Positions 11,746-23,651 of a stretch of 64,000 nucleotides of DNA are shown here, piece after piece. Origin of the DNA: Sesamum alatum (Eukaryota; Streptophyta; Magnoliopsida; Lamiales; Pedaliaceae). How positions within the stretch are numbered: position 1 is the stretch's first letter; every line of letters begins with the position of its first letter. Location: NCBI GenBank assembly GCA_034509735.1, contig JACGWO010000003.1, forward strand, positions 15,004,001-15,068,000, read 5' to 3'. Both the position numbers and the translations under genes were made by a program. Under the pieces are notes generated by a model that saw only the letters and a program-made list of their open reading frames with translations, did no database searches and was not told where the DNA came from.

Positions 11746-12790
11746 CAGAAACGCAACTGAGCTCCCACTGATCTTCTTGTATACACAAGGATCGGACTCG
11801 TTCTTGATGAAATCATATCCCCGTATGACTTTATCAAAACGTATGTTCCAGCTTCGGGTTTAACCCCTTTTTGTGGATCTGCTAGGGTCCAAACCTTGTT
11901 TGTACCCATCGAGTCCATCTCGGATTTCATGGCCTCAAGCCACTTGTCCGAATCGATGTCCAACATCGCTTCTCCGTACGTCTTTGGATCATTATCCAAC
12001 TGACTGGTCAGGCCCAAAAATCCATACCTATCAGGTGCATGGGATACTCTGGCCGACCTACGGAGACTGGAACAATATCAGTGGGAACTTCAGGCTCAGA
12101 TGTCACTGCCGCCTCTTGGGGTTCCTCACTTGATTCCTCAAGGAGAACCTCATCGCGTCGACTATCCGATGGAAAACCTTTTCCAAGAACACTGCGTTTC
12201 GCGAGACAAAAACCTTTTGCTCGAGGGATCATAGAAATAATACCCCGCAGTTTCTTTCGGATAGCCGATAAACCTGCATAAACTAGACCTCGAGTCCAGT
12301 TTTATCTCCCACTAATCTCTTGACATATGCGGGGCAACCCCACACTTTCAAGTATTTGTAGGAGGCAGGCTTGCCATGCCGTATCTCATATGGCGTCTGG
12401 GATACCCTTTTAGATGGCGCCAAGTTCAAAACTTTGGCCGCCATCTCAAGAGCGTATCCCCAGAAGGAAAGGGGTAGTTTGGTAAAACTCATCATGGATC
12501 GGACCATGTCCAACAAGGTCCGACTCCTCCTTTCAGACACACCGTTAAGCTGCGGGTTCCAGGAGGGTCCACTGAGAGAGAATCCATTCTCTTTTAGATA
12601 ATCAGTAAACTCACCCACTCAAATATTCTCCACCTCGGTCCGACCGAAGGGGCTATGATCTTTCGACCGTTTGGTTCTCTACTTCAAGTCTGTATTCCTT
12701 AAACCTTCCAAAGGCTTCAGACTTGTACCTCATCAGGTAAACATAACCATACCGTGAGTGATCATCGGCAAAGGTTATGAAGTACGAGTA
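11746..12790 (-). pseudogene. RT N-terminal and integrase fragments of the deleted A element
   Basis: The run at 11655-12017 goes from SDKWLEAMKSEMDSMG straight to the DMISSRT frame. About 430 bases of RT have been lost between a CGGGTTTAACC site and a CTTCGGG site, leaving one shared CGGG at 11853-11856. Further right are the integrase C-terminal block (KVWGCPAYVKRLVGDK) and the core at 12283-12618 ([17 protein letters not shown], which keeps the catalytic Glu). The core breaks off at 12790 in the SYFITF region, where the 5' LTR begins. The protease and gag half is absent. Confidence 0.88.
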
Positions 12791-15044
12791 TGAAGGACAA
12801 GCGGATCCGCCCGGGAGCGCGAGCGGAAGCGAGAAAACGTGCACAAATTTAAAAGCAAATTCAAAATACGCGAATCCCAAGGGGTGTACCCTTGGGTGCT
12901 CAACCGGGCGTTCGATGTAGATGTGTAAATATTAAAACATATATTTAAACACATAGGGCATAGAGATGCAAATGAAATCAATCAAAGTGTAATAAACCGT
13001 TACCTTTGATTGTTAGCGTATGCTCCCGGCTACTAGCATTGTTCCTTCTCCGGAATGCTTCACGAAATCCAAACGTATGGATTCTCCAAAGGTGATCCAC
13101 ACCACACCGGAAGAAAACACACGTTCTTCTTGCTAGAAAAGAACGAGTTTAGGAAGGAATCGGTTTAAGAGAAGAATCACTATGAATTAGTGTTCTCTTA
13201 AACTTACTTTGTTCTTCTTCTCTGATTCAAATCAAGTGAAGAACACAAGTGTAAGAGAGGGAGGGAGCAACGAAATTTTGAGAGAGAGGAGAGGATATTT
13301 TGTCTTCTCTTTTTTCCTAGAAAAAGATGAATAAATGAATCACTTATGCTTGGTGTTGTATATTCTAATATATATACATAATTTAATGCGATTATTGGAA
13401 TGTGTCTAGGTTCATCCAAGGATGTCTAGATTCATTCCAATCAATCACCATCAATTCTTCAATCAAGCCTACAAAAATTTATGGTATGATCAAATCATAC
13501 CAAAAGGGAAGAGCTTGATTGGAGTTGATTTGTCTCTTTCCAAAGAGATAAGTCAACATACCACCTAGCATGAAACATGGCTGATTTTGCTTCCTCCAAG
13601 GGAGCATGTCGGCCATGTTTAATTAAGGAAAGAAGTCCAACTTCTTCCCATTCCAAATTAGGAATTATTTCTCCTCTCGGGTATAATTTAACGGACCGGG
13701 TTTTATCGTAATCCAATTACGACGAACCCAATATTAAATCCAATTTAATGTCCACTTAAATTATTCCCGTTGATCTTTTAATCCAAATTAAAAGATCCAA
13801 CGTCTCAACATCTCAACTTTCCATATTTTAATCGAAAATCCAATTTACCGATTAAATGAAAGCCCGATACAATATCGGCCCGTCCATCCAATGGACTTTC
13901 CCTTAAGTAATCCAATTACTTATTTTATCCTTCGTGAATTGACTCCAAGTCGATCTCTCAACCTCCTCGGTGATTTGTGTGTGACCCTTTAGGTTCACCC
14001 CTGAGCAAGACTTGGCCCGTGTCCCACAAGGGCCCGTTACCGATGGGTGGCCGTCTAGCAACGGTCCATGGCACTAGAGAACTAGGTGAATTGGCGTGAA
14101 CATTTATGGCGCCGATTCCGTACGGGTACGATCCTTCGTCTTACCGTCTCCCAGCCTTAGTCTTAGGGTATGGAATGGGCGTGCGGTTCCCATCCTTGAC
14201 TAGGCATCTATGCTTAATACTCGAGACTACGTATGCTTCATTGCATCGACACTGGAAACCATTCCCTGTGTTCGACCAACCACTGTTGACCACAGCTTCA
14301 AACAACATGTACGTGTCTCCGAGTGCATAGGAGATATCTCTGTTCATATGGACTGACAGGGGACGGATCCTCTTCTTGGAATCCACCGTCCTCGCTACAC
14401 ATTCCGACTGCACTGGACAAGGCTTATAATGATCATCTTACAGAATGATCACCTCTCGCCAGATCCAAGATACAGCCGTCCTGTGCACGTGACTTGCCAT
14501 GATTCCTCAAGTCTGAGGATTACTCCCGTACTATCAGAACCGGGGAATCCAAATCATACCGACCAGATCCTCCAAGGCTTCCATATGATGATCCCCGCGA
14601 GTCAGTCCAGTCGGCTCGACCCCAGTCGACCAACCTATCGAAGATCGTGTAAGGCGTCCCACGCCTGTCGCCGATGAAAACATGACGGCACTCATCCAAT
14701 GAACACGACTCTTGACGCAAGTCTCAATAGGACTCTCGATGCCCTGTCTCGAGGTCCTCGACTTGGAACATTTCAAACCCAACTCTTAATCAGTTGGTTT
14801 CATGACCACCATCCAATGCGTGGCCCAACTGCACGAGTTATTATCCATGGGTCTGTGGGCTTTGTTGCGATATAAGTTAAAACGACCGGTTTAACAAATG
14901 TAAGTGAGCGCAACAAAGAAGGTACCCATTGGTGATGAACACTCATCTTATGTCATCACATAATAATATTACATTCACATCAAGTTGTCGGATAGGTTAC
15001 AAATTGCCAAAACCTATTGGCTTTCTGGTCACCTATTTCCAACA
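12791..15044 (-). repeat. 5' LTR (A family) of the deleted A element
   Basis: A full 2254-bp LTR, TGAAGGACAAGCGGATCCG to CACCTATTTCCAACA. It is colinear with 8516-10756, with scattered single-base indels and substitutions, so the two LTRs have diverged since insertion. The normal primer-binding site and leader that should follow on its left are missing; integrase sequence abuts it directly. Confidence 0.93.
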
Positions 15045-15450
15045 CTCTGCCTGTATGTGCGTGTGCGCCTGGCCTCGCGCCTGCTTGTGCAGTCTCCGGA
15101 TGGTCGATGCCTGCCCCGCCGAGCGCGCTGGCCAGGCGACCGCGCACAAGTGCCTATTTGCCTGTGCACGTAGCCTGCGCGCGTGGCCTCTCTGTTTCGT
15201 GCACCGCGCATTAGGCGCGCCGTCCGGGTGGCGCGCGCGCGTGCAGGCTCCACTGCCTGCGGCACGCCTGGCGGTGCAGTTTGTGTGCGCGTGCGCGGGC
15301 CAGACTGACGGTGCCGCACGCGCCTGATGCGTTGGCCTGGCGCGCTGTGCGCAGGCACCTTTTGCCTGCGTGCGCGCGCGTCTGGTCGCGCATCCAGCCC
15401 GCGCGGCCGACAGCGCCTGCAACTGTTGCATGCACGCACGCAGGCTCCCC
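15045..15450 (-). mobile_element. GC-rich leader segment of the minus-strand B element, LTR-proximal part
   Basis: About 400 bases that are very rich in G, C and CpG, with runs such as GCGCGCGCGTGCAGGC, lying between the CTCTG duplication and the B-LTR. Equivalent blocks sit shortly after the primer-binding site in other elements (21619-21790, 34205-34375, 61085-61255). Open frames of 60-136 codons occur in all frames here because stop codons are rare in such composition. None has a recognisable domain and I do not call them genes. No primer-binding site is visible next to the LTR. Confidence 0.75.
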
Positions 15451-17434
15451 TAAGGTAAGTCTGCAGATCATCCTGGAGGTGCGCGAATGCGGAAGCGCGG
15501 TATAAAAATATAATTACAAAAATTTAAAGCATGCTAATACTATAAATTAAAACTACACATTCAAGGGGTGTTCCCTTAAACCCTCACCGGCATTCGGTGT
15601 ATCTCATGACTAAAAATAAACAACATACAAAATCATGGAGGCATAGGGTGTGGAAATCACAAATAACAAAACGTAAAACCTACCCAGTTGTCGTTTTGTC
15701 TTCAAAACCGCTACTTGCGTCGTTCCCCATTTTGCACCCAAGATCTCAAATTGAGACCCTCTAAATCGTACACGCAATCTCGAACCCATGTAATATTGAT
15801 CCCCGTGATAGCAAAAAATCAAGTTTATATAATTTAGAGAGGATGGATTGACCAAAACGTTATGTATTACAGATCAATCCTTCTTAGGTTCAATTGTATT
15901 TAAAACAAAAGAAATCAAAACAATTTTTCTTGGGAAAAAGGGAGTGGTCGAGAGAAGAGAGGAGAGGAGTGTGTGTGTGTGTGTGTGTGTGTGTGTTAAA
16001 TTTTCATCATCTTGTCTAAAGTGAATTCGTATGAGTATTTATAGAGGAGGAATCACATTCCTCTCAAACTTCAACTTTAGAATTACTTGACTCGGATTTT
16101 GACCTAGTCAAAGTCCTAGTCAAACTAGGCCTTGAATTGTTCAAATCAATCCTAGCCATTCATCTCTCCCTTAATCTCAACTATCCATTTAATAGAATAT
16201 TTTAAATCCGATTTAAAATAATTCATGGGGCCATAAATAAATAATATTTATTTTAAGCCCATGTAATTAATTCCAATAAATCCAATTTATTAGCTTAGTT
16301 AAATTCCTCTTAATCTAATTTAAAGGAATCAACATCCCAAGAAAAATTAGAACCGATTAAATCCAATTTAATCGTTCTACCTCTCCAAATCTAATTCTAA
16401 ATTAAATACCTTATGTGTGCGGATTGTGTGTGACTCTTTAGGTTCACCTTCAGCTAGACTTGGTCGAACCCCTAATCATCCTATGACAGGAATCCGTCCG
16501 TTACCATGGCTTGGCCGTCTAGCAACGGCCATGTCACTTAGAGACTAGGTGAATATGTTGTGTGAACAATTTAGGCTCTACAGTACATTTATCCCTCATA
16601 CTACGGTCTCACCACTTAGGTTCTAGGGCACGAAAACATAGCTACCCATCTTGGCCCTAAGTGTTGGCTTCGTCCTCACTAAGCGTCGTCGGGATCCCTC
16701 CCTTCTGTTCAGTTACTGTGGTCACAGATTTCAGGGACGAGTCTCAAAGTATAGTGAGACGCTGTTTGTGACAGGAGACAAATCCTCTCTTGGAATCTAC
16801 TCTCACGCTGCACATCTTGACTGCACTAAGATAGGCTTATGACCACTCAGTAACTATGACTTGATAATCTCTCACCATACCTAAGATACAGGCATGGTGT
16901 GCCAGCGGTGGAAAACAATAATCCCTCAAGTCCAAAGGATAATTTGTACCGTTGGAACCAGGAACTCAAGTCATCCTAAGCGACCCTACTCAAGGTCCTC
17001 CAAAAGACGGTTTTCGCGAGTCACCTCAATCAGCTACCACCTAGCTAGCTGACGCCACTAACACTGCATGGACGAGCTTGTCACCCCGTGATGAAACACG
17101 ACAGTAGATGCTTAGTGCAAGTCTCAAGTGGATTCTCGATACCCTTTCTCGAGATTCCTTGACTTGGGAATTTTTTCAGACTGATTCGGCCGAAATTGAT
17201 TTCATGAACCTACCTCCAAGCGTAGTTCCAATTTTCCAAAATGTGATTTTTCATTCTGTGGGCTTTGTCTGTGCAAGTGAATAGTTAATAAAGCAGATAA
17301 GTGAAGACACAGACAAAGTATAAGCCAGATGAACATCACTTCTTATTCATCACAGTTTTTAAAAACTCTGAAATTGTTTAGACATAGGTCACATTTGGCT
17401 AATCAAATTGGCTTCATGGTCACCTATTCTAACA
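15451..17434 (-). repeat. 5' LTR (B family) of the minus-strand B element
   Basis: Reverse-complement B-LTR. The right end GGTCACCTATTCTAACA is exact. The left end is worn: GCGCGAATGCGGAAGCGCGG at 15481-15500 matches the U5 end of B-LTRs, but the terminal bases and primer-binding site are altered. It contains a 28-base GT microsatellite at about 15969-15996, a TATTTATAGAGG promoter-like box near 16036, and the U3 block near 16500. It lies inside an A-LTR that resumes at 17435. Confidence 0.88.
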
Positions 17435-17879
17435 AGTTTAGTCGGCTCGACCCTAGTCGGACCAACCCATCGAGATCCGTGTAGGCATCCCACGCCTGTC
17501 GCCGATGAAACACAACACTCATTCAATTAACATGACTCTTGGTGCAAGTCTCTATATAGGACTGCTCATGCCCTGTCTCGAGGTCCTCGACTTGGAACGT
17601 TTCAGACCCAACTCTTTATCAGTTGGTTTCATGACCACCATCCAATGACATCCGTGCCCAACTACGCCAGTAGGTCCATGTTAGTCTGCCGGTATGTGCG
17701 GCTTTGTTGCGATATATGTAAACACCATTTTAGCATATGGAAAATAAGCGCAATAAAGAAGGTACCAAACGGTAACGGAATACCATTTTATTCATTACAT
17801 AATATTACATTACATCAAGTTGTCCAAATAGGTTACAAAACGCCAAACCTATTGGGCGTTTTGGTCACCTATTCTCACA
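17435..17879 (-). repeat. A-family LTR remnant interrupted by the B element
   Basis: It starts within the A-LTR at GTCGGCTCGACC and runs through CATGACCACCATCCAATG to the terminus GGTCACCTATTCTCACA (canonical ...TCTAACA with one change). The rest of this LTR should lie beyond the left end of the minus-strand B element, which is lost around the first gap. LINE sequence begins right after its terminus, so this A-LTR was probably inserted next to or inside the LINE. Confidence 0.88.
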
Positions 17880-20429
17880 ACGGCATTACGTCAATCAGTT
17901 GCCTTGCTATCGATGAAGGATTTTTGGCGCAAAAAGGCATCTTGAAAGTGTTTATTGAGGGTAAGCGAACATCGAGTTTTTTCATTCCATGGTTCGGATT
18001 AAGAAGAAAACGCGCAACCTCATTACATCTATAGAACACGAGGGTAGAATTATCTCGGATGCTACGCAGTTATGGGACTCGGGCATCGCGCATTTCTTTA
18101 AATTGCTGGATCGGGTTGAGAGGTTCGGGGCCCCAAACTATTGCACAAATATCCCGCGCAGAGCTCCGACAAGTGTTTTGGTGCATCTTTAGCAGAAATG
18201 CTGGCGAACATCATCAAAGATTTGACGTCTTGGCCGCTGCATTTAGGATTCCTCGCGGGTCGCCATTTGCCGCTAAGCTTTACGACGATATTATTGTGCT
18301 CAATCTACAGGTGAAAACACCCCACGCGTGGATCTAATACCGGCCTTATGCAATTTGTGTAAACACCACCAATAAGATCCTCACCAAAGCTACTTAATCA
18401 TCGTTAAAGACTATCTTCCCGGGATGTTGTCCCTTAACCAAAGCTGGCTTTGGTTCCGTCACAGCAAATAGTGATAACATCCTCCTCGCCCAAAGAAATT
18501 CTACAGTCGATTTCAAACGAATAAAACTGATGGAATGTGGCTCTTTAAGTTGGACATGCGCCCCAAAAAAAGCTTATGCAGGCTAGACTTAGAATTCCTT
18601 GAGATCGTCCTACTGCAGCTCGATTTTTGCACGATGACGGTGCCCTCATACGAAAAACTACATCCAAAATGTTAGTTCTCATCTATGATAAATGGTTCTC
18701 CATATGGCTTCTTCAAATCGCGCGAGGCCTTCCGTCAGGGAGACCTGTTATGTCACCGAATCTTTTGTATTAGCTTCCGAGTTATTTCTCCACCAAAAAA
18801 CCTCAATTCTCTCATGGTGGTAGACCCGCTCTTTGTTATTATGACAGGCAAGCCAAGTATTTAGCATTTGCCGTATGTAGATGACGCTGTTGATTTTCAC
18901 AAACTCAAAAGAGGGCGAGTCTGGGAATCAATGATGAATTTTCCTACGGAGCTTCGAACAAACGTACTAGCCAATTGCGTAAACCTTGCAAAGAGCTCTT
19001 CATCGTGCCACTGAAGGCCTCTCTGCTGATAAAATGAAGGGTTAAGCGTTTGATGGGTTTTGTCCTACAGTTCTGGCCATTCCGCTACTTAGGGCGCCGA
19101 TTCTATTTCGGCACGAACAAAGGCTGGAATCAAGCCTTTGATTGAGGCGATGGGCAGCGAAGGGTGCGGGTTATTGCGAGAAAATTATTATGTTATGGGT
19201 CAATTGCAGATAGATTAAATTAGCCTTACTATCGATGTCGATTCATCTCCTAGCCAATCTAAAAACCTCCAAAAATGTGTCCTCCTTCGTATTAGAGCAG
19301 AGGTTAAACAAGTTCTTTTGGGGATCACCGGCCACTGTCCAAACCCAATTACATTGGTCTGTCAGGGTCTCACCTCTGGCAAATCGATGGATGGAAGGGG
19401 CTTGGGCGTTTCCAAATTTGAGGATATGGTCTACCACTTCTCGTTAAAGTTGTTGTGTGGACGTTTCGCACCATCGGGCGCTCCCTATGGTCAGAAACTT
19501 CCTGTCGAGCAAATATTGAAAATGAAATGTGCCTGGCGTTGATCAAAATTAGGCTCCACTAATTCCCCTCAATGGCGACGTCATATGCACAAAGAATAGC
19601 TGGTGAAAAATGCATTTTTGCGCGCCGTTGGTGAGGCGTTGATTTGTGCTTTGGCATGACACTGATTAAGAAGATGCTGTCCTGGCAAATTGGTAAAGCC
19701 AAATTTATTTTCCATGAAATAACCTACTACTACTGGAAGGATGGGGCATGCGGACTTAGGAAGAAATTATGAATAATGTTTTCGAGAAATATTAGTGCGC
19801 AGGATTGCTGAAATTCCTTTGCATGCCACTCTCAAGCGGACAAACCCAGATGAGGGTGAATCCCAATGGACTTCACAATTAAAAACGCATAGGAGCTATA
19901 GTTAGGCCAGGGGAAACGACCCTTTTCTCAAGAAACTTATGGCCCACAAGAATATGTCTCCCTCGATGTTATCTTTATATGGCGATTACTAACATTACTA
20001 CGTTCTGGGTGGACGAGCGACTCAAAGAAAAGGGTCTCCAATTGTCTCCGATGCATGTGCCTGCAACGCCTACCAAACAATTCACCACACTTTCTACTAG
20101 GCGTGGCGGTGAGGGAGGTCTGGTCAATTTTGCGGCCTATGTTCAGTTTCGTTCCCTCCTGAGATGGAGGTTTCAACAAATGCTGCAAGCATAGGCTACT
20201 GTCATTGCCATTTTACGCACAACGGACATGTTTAGTTGCCTCATACCTGTCCTATTTCTTTGGTTTTGCAGTCATGTTAACGACTGCTAAATTCAACCAA
20301 CGTCCATTTCTCACCGAAAAAACATTATAAATAGGGTGCATTCCCACTGAATGTGTGATCAGAGGGTTTTGGACAGCGCGGTGCTGGAGTGGATTTGTAA
20401 GTAGCTACAAAGCTGGGGTTATCTCTTTT
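17880..20429 (+). pseudogene. Decayed LINE (non-LTR retrotransposon) ORF2 with reverse transcriptase
   Basis: Translating all three plus frames recovers, in order, the landmarks of plant L1-type ORF2. These are a G(stop)ANIEFFHS motif at 17959-17988 (family GDxNTxFFH), a block at about 18350-18500 resembling the family's RPI.LCN...K.L...L motif and ending DNILLAQR, FKLDM..KKAY near 18550, NGSPYGFFKSREAFRQGD at 18690-18743, the YVDD active-site box at 18874-18885, a YLGRRF block near 19087, a W.vr.P...GLGV-like block near 19360-19420, and an ARN.SPHF..GV..VW block at about 20065-20120 corresponding to zf-RVT. Many frameshifts and stops interrupt it. Neither 5' end nor poly(A) tail is visible; the last 200 bases before the gap are assigned by continuity only. 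Confidence 0.85.
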
Positions 20430-20929
20430 NNNNNNNNNNNNNNNNNNNNNNNNNNNNNNNNNNNNNNNNNNNNNNNNNNNNNNNNNNNNNNNNNNNNNNN
20501 NNNNNNNNNNNNNNNNNNNNNNNNNNNNNNNNNNNNNNNNNNNNNNNNNNNNNNNNNNNNNNNNNNNNNNNNNNNNNNNNNNNNNNNNNNNNNNNNNNNN
20601 NNNNNNNNNNNNNNNNNNNNNNNNNNNNNNNNNNNNNNNNNNNNNNNNNNNNNNNNNNNNNNNNNNNNNNNNNNNNNNNNNNNNNNNNNNNNNNNNNNNN
20701 NNNNNNNNNNNNNNNNNNNNNNNNNNNNNNNNNNNNNNNNNNNNNNNNNNNNNNNNNNNNNNNNNNNNNNNNNNNNNNNNNNNNNNNNNNNNNNNNNNNN
20801 NNNNNNNNNNNNNNNNNNNNNNNNNNNNNNNNNNNNNNNNNNNNNNNNNNNNNNNNNNNNNNNNNNNNNNNNNNNNNNNNNNNNNNNNNNNNNNNNNNNN
20901 NNNNNNNNNNNNNNNNNNNNNNNNNNNNN
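20430..20929. other. Assembly gap of 500 N
   Basis: A second placeholder of exactly 500 N. LINE sequence enters on the left and the last 428 bases of a plus-strand A-LTR leave on the right. The missing part therefore includes the start of that LTR and the true LINE/LTR junction. Confidence 0.99.
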
Positions 20930-21357
20930 AGGTTTAAGAGTACACTTAATCCATAGCATTCTAATCTTAAACGGATTCCTTCTTAAACCCGTTCTTTTCT
21001 AGCAAGAAGAACGTGCGTTTTCTTCCGGTGTGTGGTGTGGATGCACCTTTGGAGAATCCATATGTTGGAATTTCATGAGCATTCCGGAGAAGGAACAAAC
21101 GCAAGTAGCCGGGAGCACACGCTAAAACATCAAACTAATGGTTTTTACTACGCTTTGATTGATTTAAATATACATCTATGCCCTATGTGTTTAAATATAT
21201 ATTTCTAATATTTACACATCCTACATTGAACGCCCGGTTGAGCACCCAAGGGTACACCCCTTGGGATTCGTTTATTAAATTAGATTTTAAATTTTACGCA
21301 CCCTTTCTCGCTTTCTCGCTTCCACTCGCTCTCCCGGGCGGATCCGCTTGTCCTTCA
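20930..21357 (+). repeat. A-family 5' LTR, 3' part only
   Basis: It begins in the block that in other A copies reads GTTTAAGAGAACACTAATTC and ends GGCGGATCCGCTTGTCCTTCA. The U5 hairpin is at 21245-21265 (CCCAAGGG, loop TACAC, CCCTTGGG). The primer-binding site follows two bases later, showing that this is a 5' LTR. Confidence 0.92.
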
Positions 21358-21359
21358 AA

Positions 21360-21371
21360 TGGTATCAGAGT
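21360..21371 (+). promoter_or_regulatory. Primer-binding site, initiator tRNA-Met type
   Basis: TGGTATCAGAGT, complementary to the 3' end of plant initiator tRNA-Met except for the last base, located two bases after the LTR. It would prime minus-strand DNA synthesis. Confidence 0.9.
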
Positions 21372-23207
21372 TCGGTTCGATGTAAGAGGCATTAGATCTA
21401 TGTCCTTAGGCATGATCTACTTGTTTTTATGGCTTTATTGGCATGTTAGATTATATAATGTATGAATAATGATGATTCATTTATTTGAATTTGAAGGACT
21501 TTTGGCTTGCTTATTTTTATTAGATTGGATCTAAAATTGCATGCTTATTTTGAGAAAAAATGTTACTGTTATTGTGCTGAAAAAAGGATTGTTGAATAAA
21601 AAAAAAAATTGGGATCGGACGGCAGCGGCCGTGCGTAGGCGGGCGCCTTTGCGCGCGTAGCTTCCGGCCAGCGCGCGGATGCTGCGCCACAGGCGCGTAT
21701 GCGTGCGCGTGCTGTGCGCAGCCGGGCGCTGCCGGCCGAGGCCAGCGCGGCCTGCTCGCGCGCGCCGCCCTGTGCGCACGGGTGGCCGGCCGGACAATTG
21801 CTTAGGCCCTTTTATGCCGTTTTTCGATGTTTTCCGAAAAATTTTGATTTTCTGTATTTTTCTGCACAATATTCTGATAATATGTTAATTTTGCATTTTT
21901 TGATTTTTGGAATAATTAGATTATTCTTTGAATTAAATTTGCTTAATTAATTTGGGATTAATACATGCATTGGATGCATTGTTTAAAATGTCCATTAAAT
22001 TTTAAATTTGAATTTTGCATATTATTTGTATGTTTATGCTTTTGTGATGTTGGTGACATTTGGGTATTTGGAATATCCATTCGTTTTATGCATGATTATT
22101 TGGAATAATTATGTTATGTGTGTTGATGGAATCAACATGGGATGATCAAGAAGAGCCCTAGAACTTTTGTATGGATGAATGTATGATCATTTATTTTCTG
22201 TTGGGTGGGGCCTGCGTTGCCTTTTGTTTTGGGACTATCAGCTCCCGTATTTTTTAGTTCTCATGATGTTAAGGCTTGTTTTCATTATTAGGATGGGTGA
22301 TAGGACGGGTGAGGTTTTAATTTTAACAAGCATTTGGTATCGGAGACCCCAAGGAGGAGCATCAAGGCGTGAAACAAGAAGCACTACAAGGCCCATTGGA
22401 ATGACAATGGGTATATTATTATTGTAATAATTTAGGACCACCCTAGACAGACCATAGACTCACTGCAGGCCCAATGGGTCGCATAGGTTAGGCTTGTAAT
22501 CATCCTAAAAGGGTATGCTATGTTTTCTTCATGCGGCGTATTTATTTATCGCTTTAAATATTGGATATTTATGCATGCTAAAACACATAATGTGATGAGG
22601 TCTCGATCACACTCGAACTCTCATTTGGTTGGAGCAAATTAAATATTAGGCCCAGAATGGACTTTGATCAAAATGGTATTTTGATCTGTCCGCGCCTTCC
22701 ATCCACAGCAATGTGGTGAGGAAGCTACCATTGCCCAAGTGTGGTCTCATGAGTCGTGGCACACTTGGACTAGGGGAAAGCTGCACCATTGTTGTGAACA
22801 AAAAGACTGGGCTCGCTGTTTCCCTGTCTCACGAGTCGTAGGGGCCAACAGTTTGAGGCATGATTTGGTTGATGGGTCAGGCCCAACACTGAGTAACATG
22901 GTTCGCTTGGATTCCTCGGAACCATGCGAATAGGTGAGGCAAAATATCTTGGGAATCTCATTAGATGAGAATGATATTGGATATCTCCCACGAGGTCTTC
23001 TTCATGTAAATCGTAAAAGCGGGGAATGGGATTACGCTTGTGGATCCCGAGCCCACTAGGAAATGGTTTTCCGAAACTCCACTTGAGAGTGGCGGACTTT
23101 CGTATAAATAGTGGGAGGGTTAAAGACTAAAAGACCAAGTATTCAACTTGAACAATAATATTACCATCATCTGCTAATTTCTGCTTTACATTTTCATTAA
23201 TGTAGAT
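21372..23207 (+). mobile_element. Leader of a plus-strand A element
   Basis: About 1.84 kb without a gene. In order: an AT-rich start, a GC-rich block at 21619-21790, a G(C/G)CTGCGTTGCC...GGGACTATC block near 22208-22255, the CACTGCAGGCCCAATGGG stem near 22458, hairpin H1 (CCAAGTGTG and CACACTTGG arms, 22735-22768) and hairpin H2 (22812-22852). TATAAATAGTGGGAGG starts at 23103. Open frames here are short and not shared between copies in the same phase. Confidence 0.88.
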
Positions 23208-23651
23208 ATGTCTAAGAACCCATTAACCATGATACTCGAGACTAACAAATTCAACGGAACGAACTACTCGGACTAGCTGAGAAACCTGAGGATTGTCCTC
23301 GTTTCGAGAACCAAGGCTACGTCTTGGACGAGGCACCACCGAGCGACTTACCGGAAGGGTCCACGCCTGAAGAACATTTGACGTTCGAGAAATGGCATGA
23401 GGACAATCGGAAAGTACGCAGTATCATACTGGTTTCAATGTCTAACGACATCCAGAAAGCAGCATGAGAGGCTGGACAACGTCTCTGCCATAATGCTCAG
23501 CATGAACGAGGTCTATGCGGTTTCGGATAGGCATATTAGATATGCCGCCACAAAAGCATTCTTTGGCACCAAGCTTGCTGAAGGAGCGTCTGTACAAAGT
23601 CTTTGGGGTCAAGATGCTCTCCCTAGTGGAGAAACTCGAGGACCTTAAAGA
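23208..23651 (+). pseudogene. gag fragment of the plus-strand A element
   Basis: Starts ATGTCTAAGAACCCATTAACC, as in the other A gags, and continues in the capsid region (retrotransposon gag/UBN2 type) to CTCGAGGACCTTAAAG. The Trp codon after S-D has become TAG, and frameshifts occur near 23300 and 23458. At 23652 the sequence changes abruptly to a reversed B-LTR, so zinc knuckle and pol are absent. Confidence 0.9.

Larger units (their letters stand above)
8516..15044 (-). mobile_element. Internally deleted A-family copia element with both LTRs and target duplication CTCTG
   Basis: A complete insertion read right to left: 5' LTR 12791-15044, shortened interior 10757-12790, 3' LTR 8516-10756. 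CTCTG stands at 8511-8515 and again at 15045-15049, and joining the flanks restores one GC-rich leader. Primer-binding site, leader, gag, protease and part of integrase are gone: the integrase core is joined directly to the LTR at 12790/12791. RT also has a deletion. Such a copy could only have moved with proteins from elsewhere, unless the deletions followed insertion. Confidence 0.9.

Noticed and set aside
15029..15471. Several overlapping Ala/Arg-rich frames of 65-136 codons on both strands
   Set aside because: They lie in a GC-rich leader block where stop codons are rare in every frame. There is no domain and no agreement with the GC-rich blocks of other copies.
15969..15996. GT/CA microsatellites in B-LTRs as independent features
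   Set aside because: They occur at the same LTR position in most B copies (CA tract after TATA), so they are part of the LTR.
17645..18337. Plus-strand frames at the A-LTR/LINE border as a host gene
   Set aside because: The frames cross the LTR terminus at 17879, and the right part is LINE ORF2 in shifting frames.
21360..21371. tRNA-like sequence
   Set aside because: It is only the 12-base complement of the tRNA-Met 3' end (a primer-binding site). No cloverleaf surrounds it.
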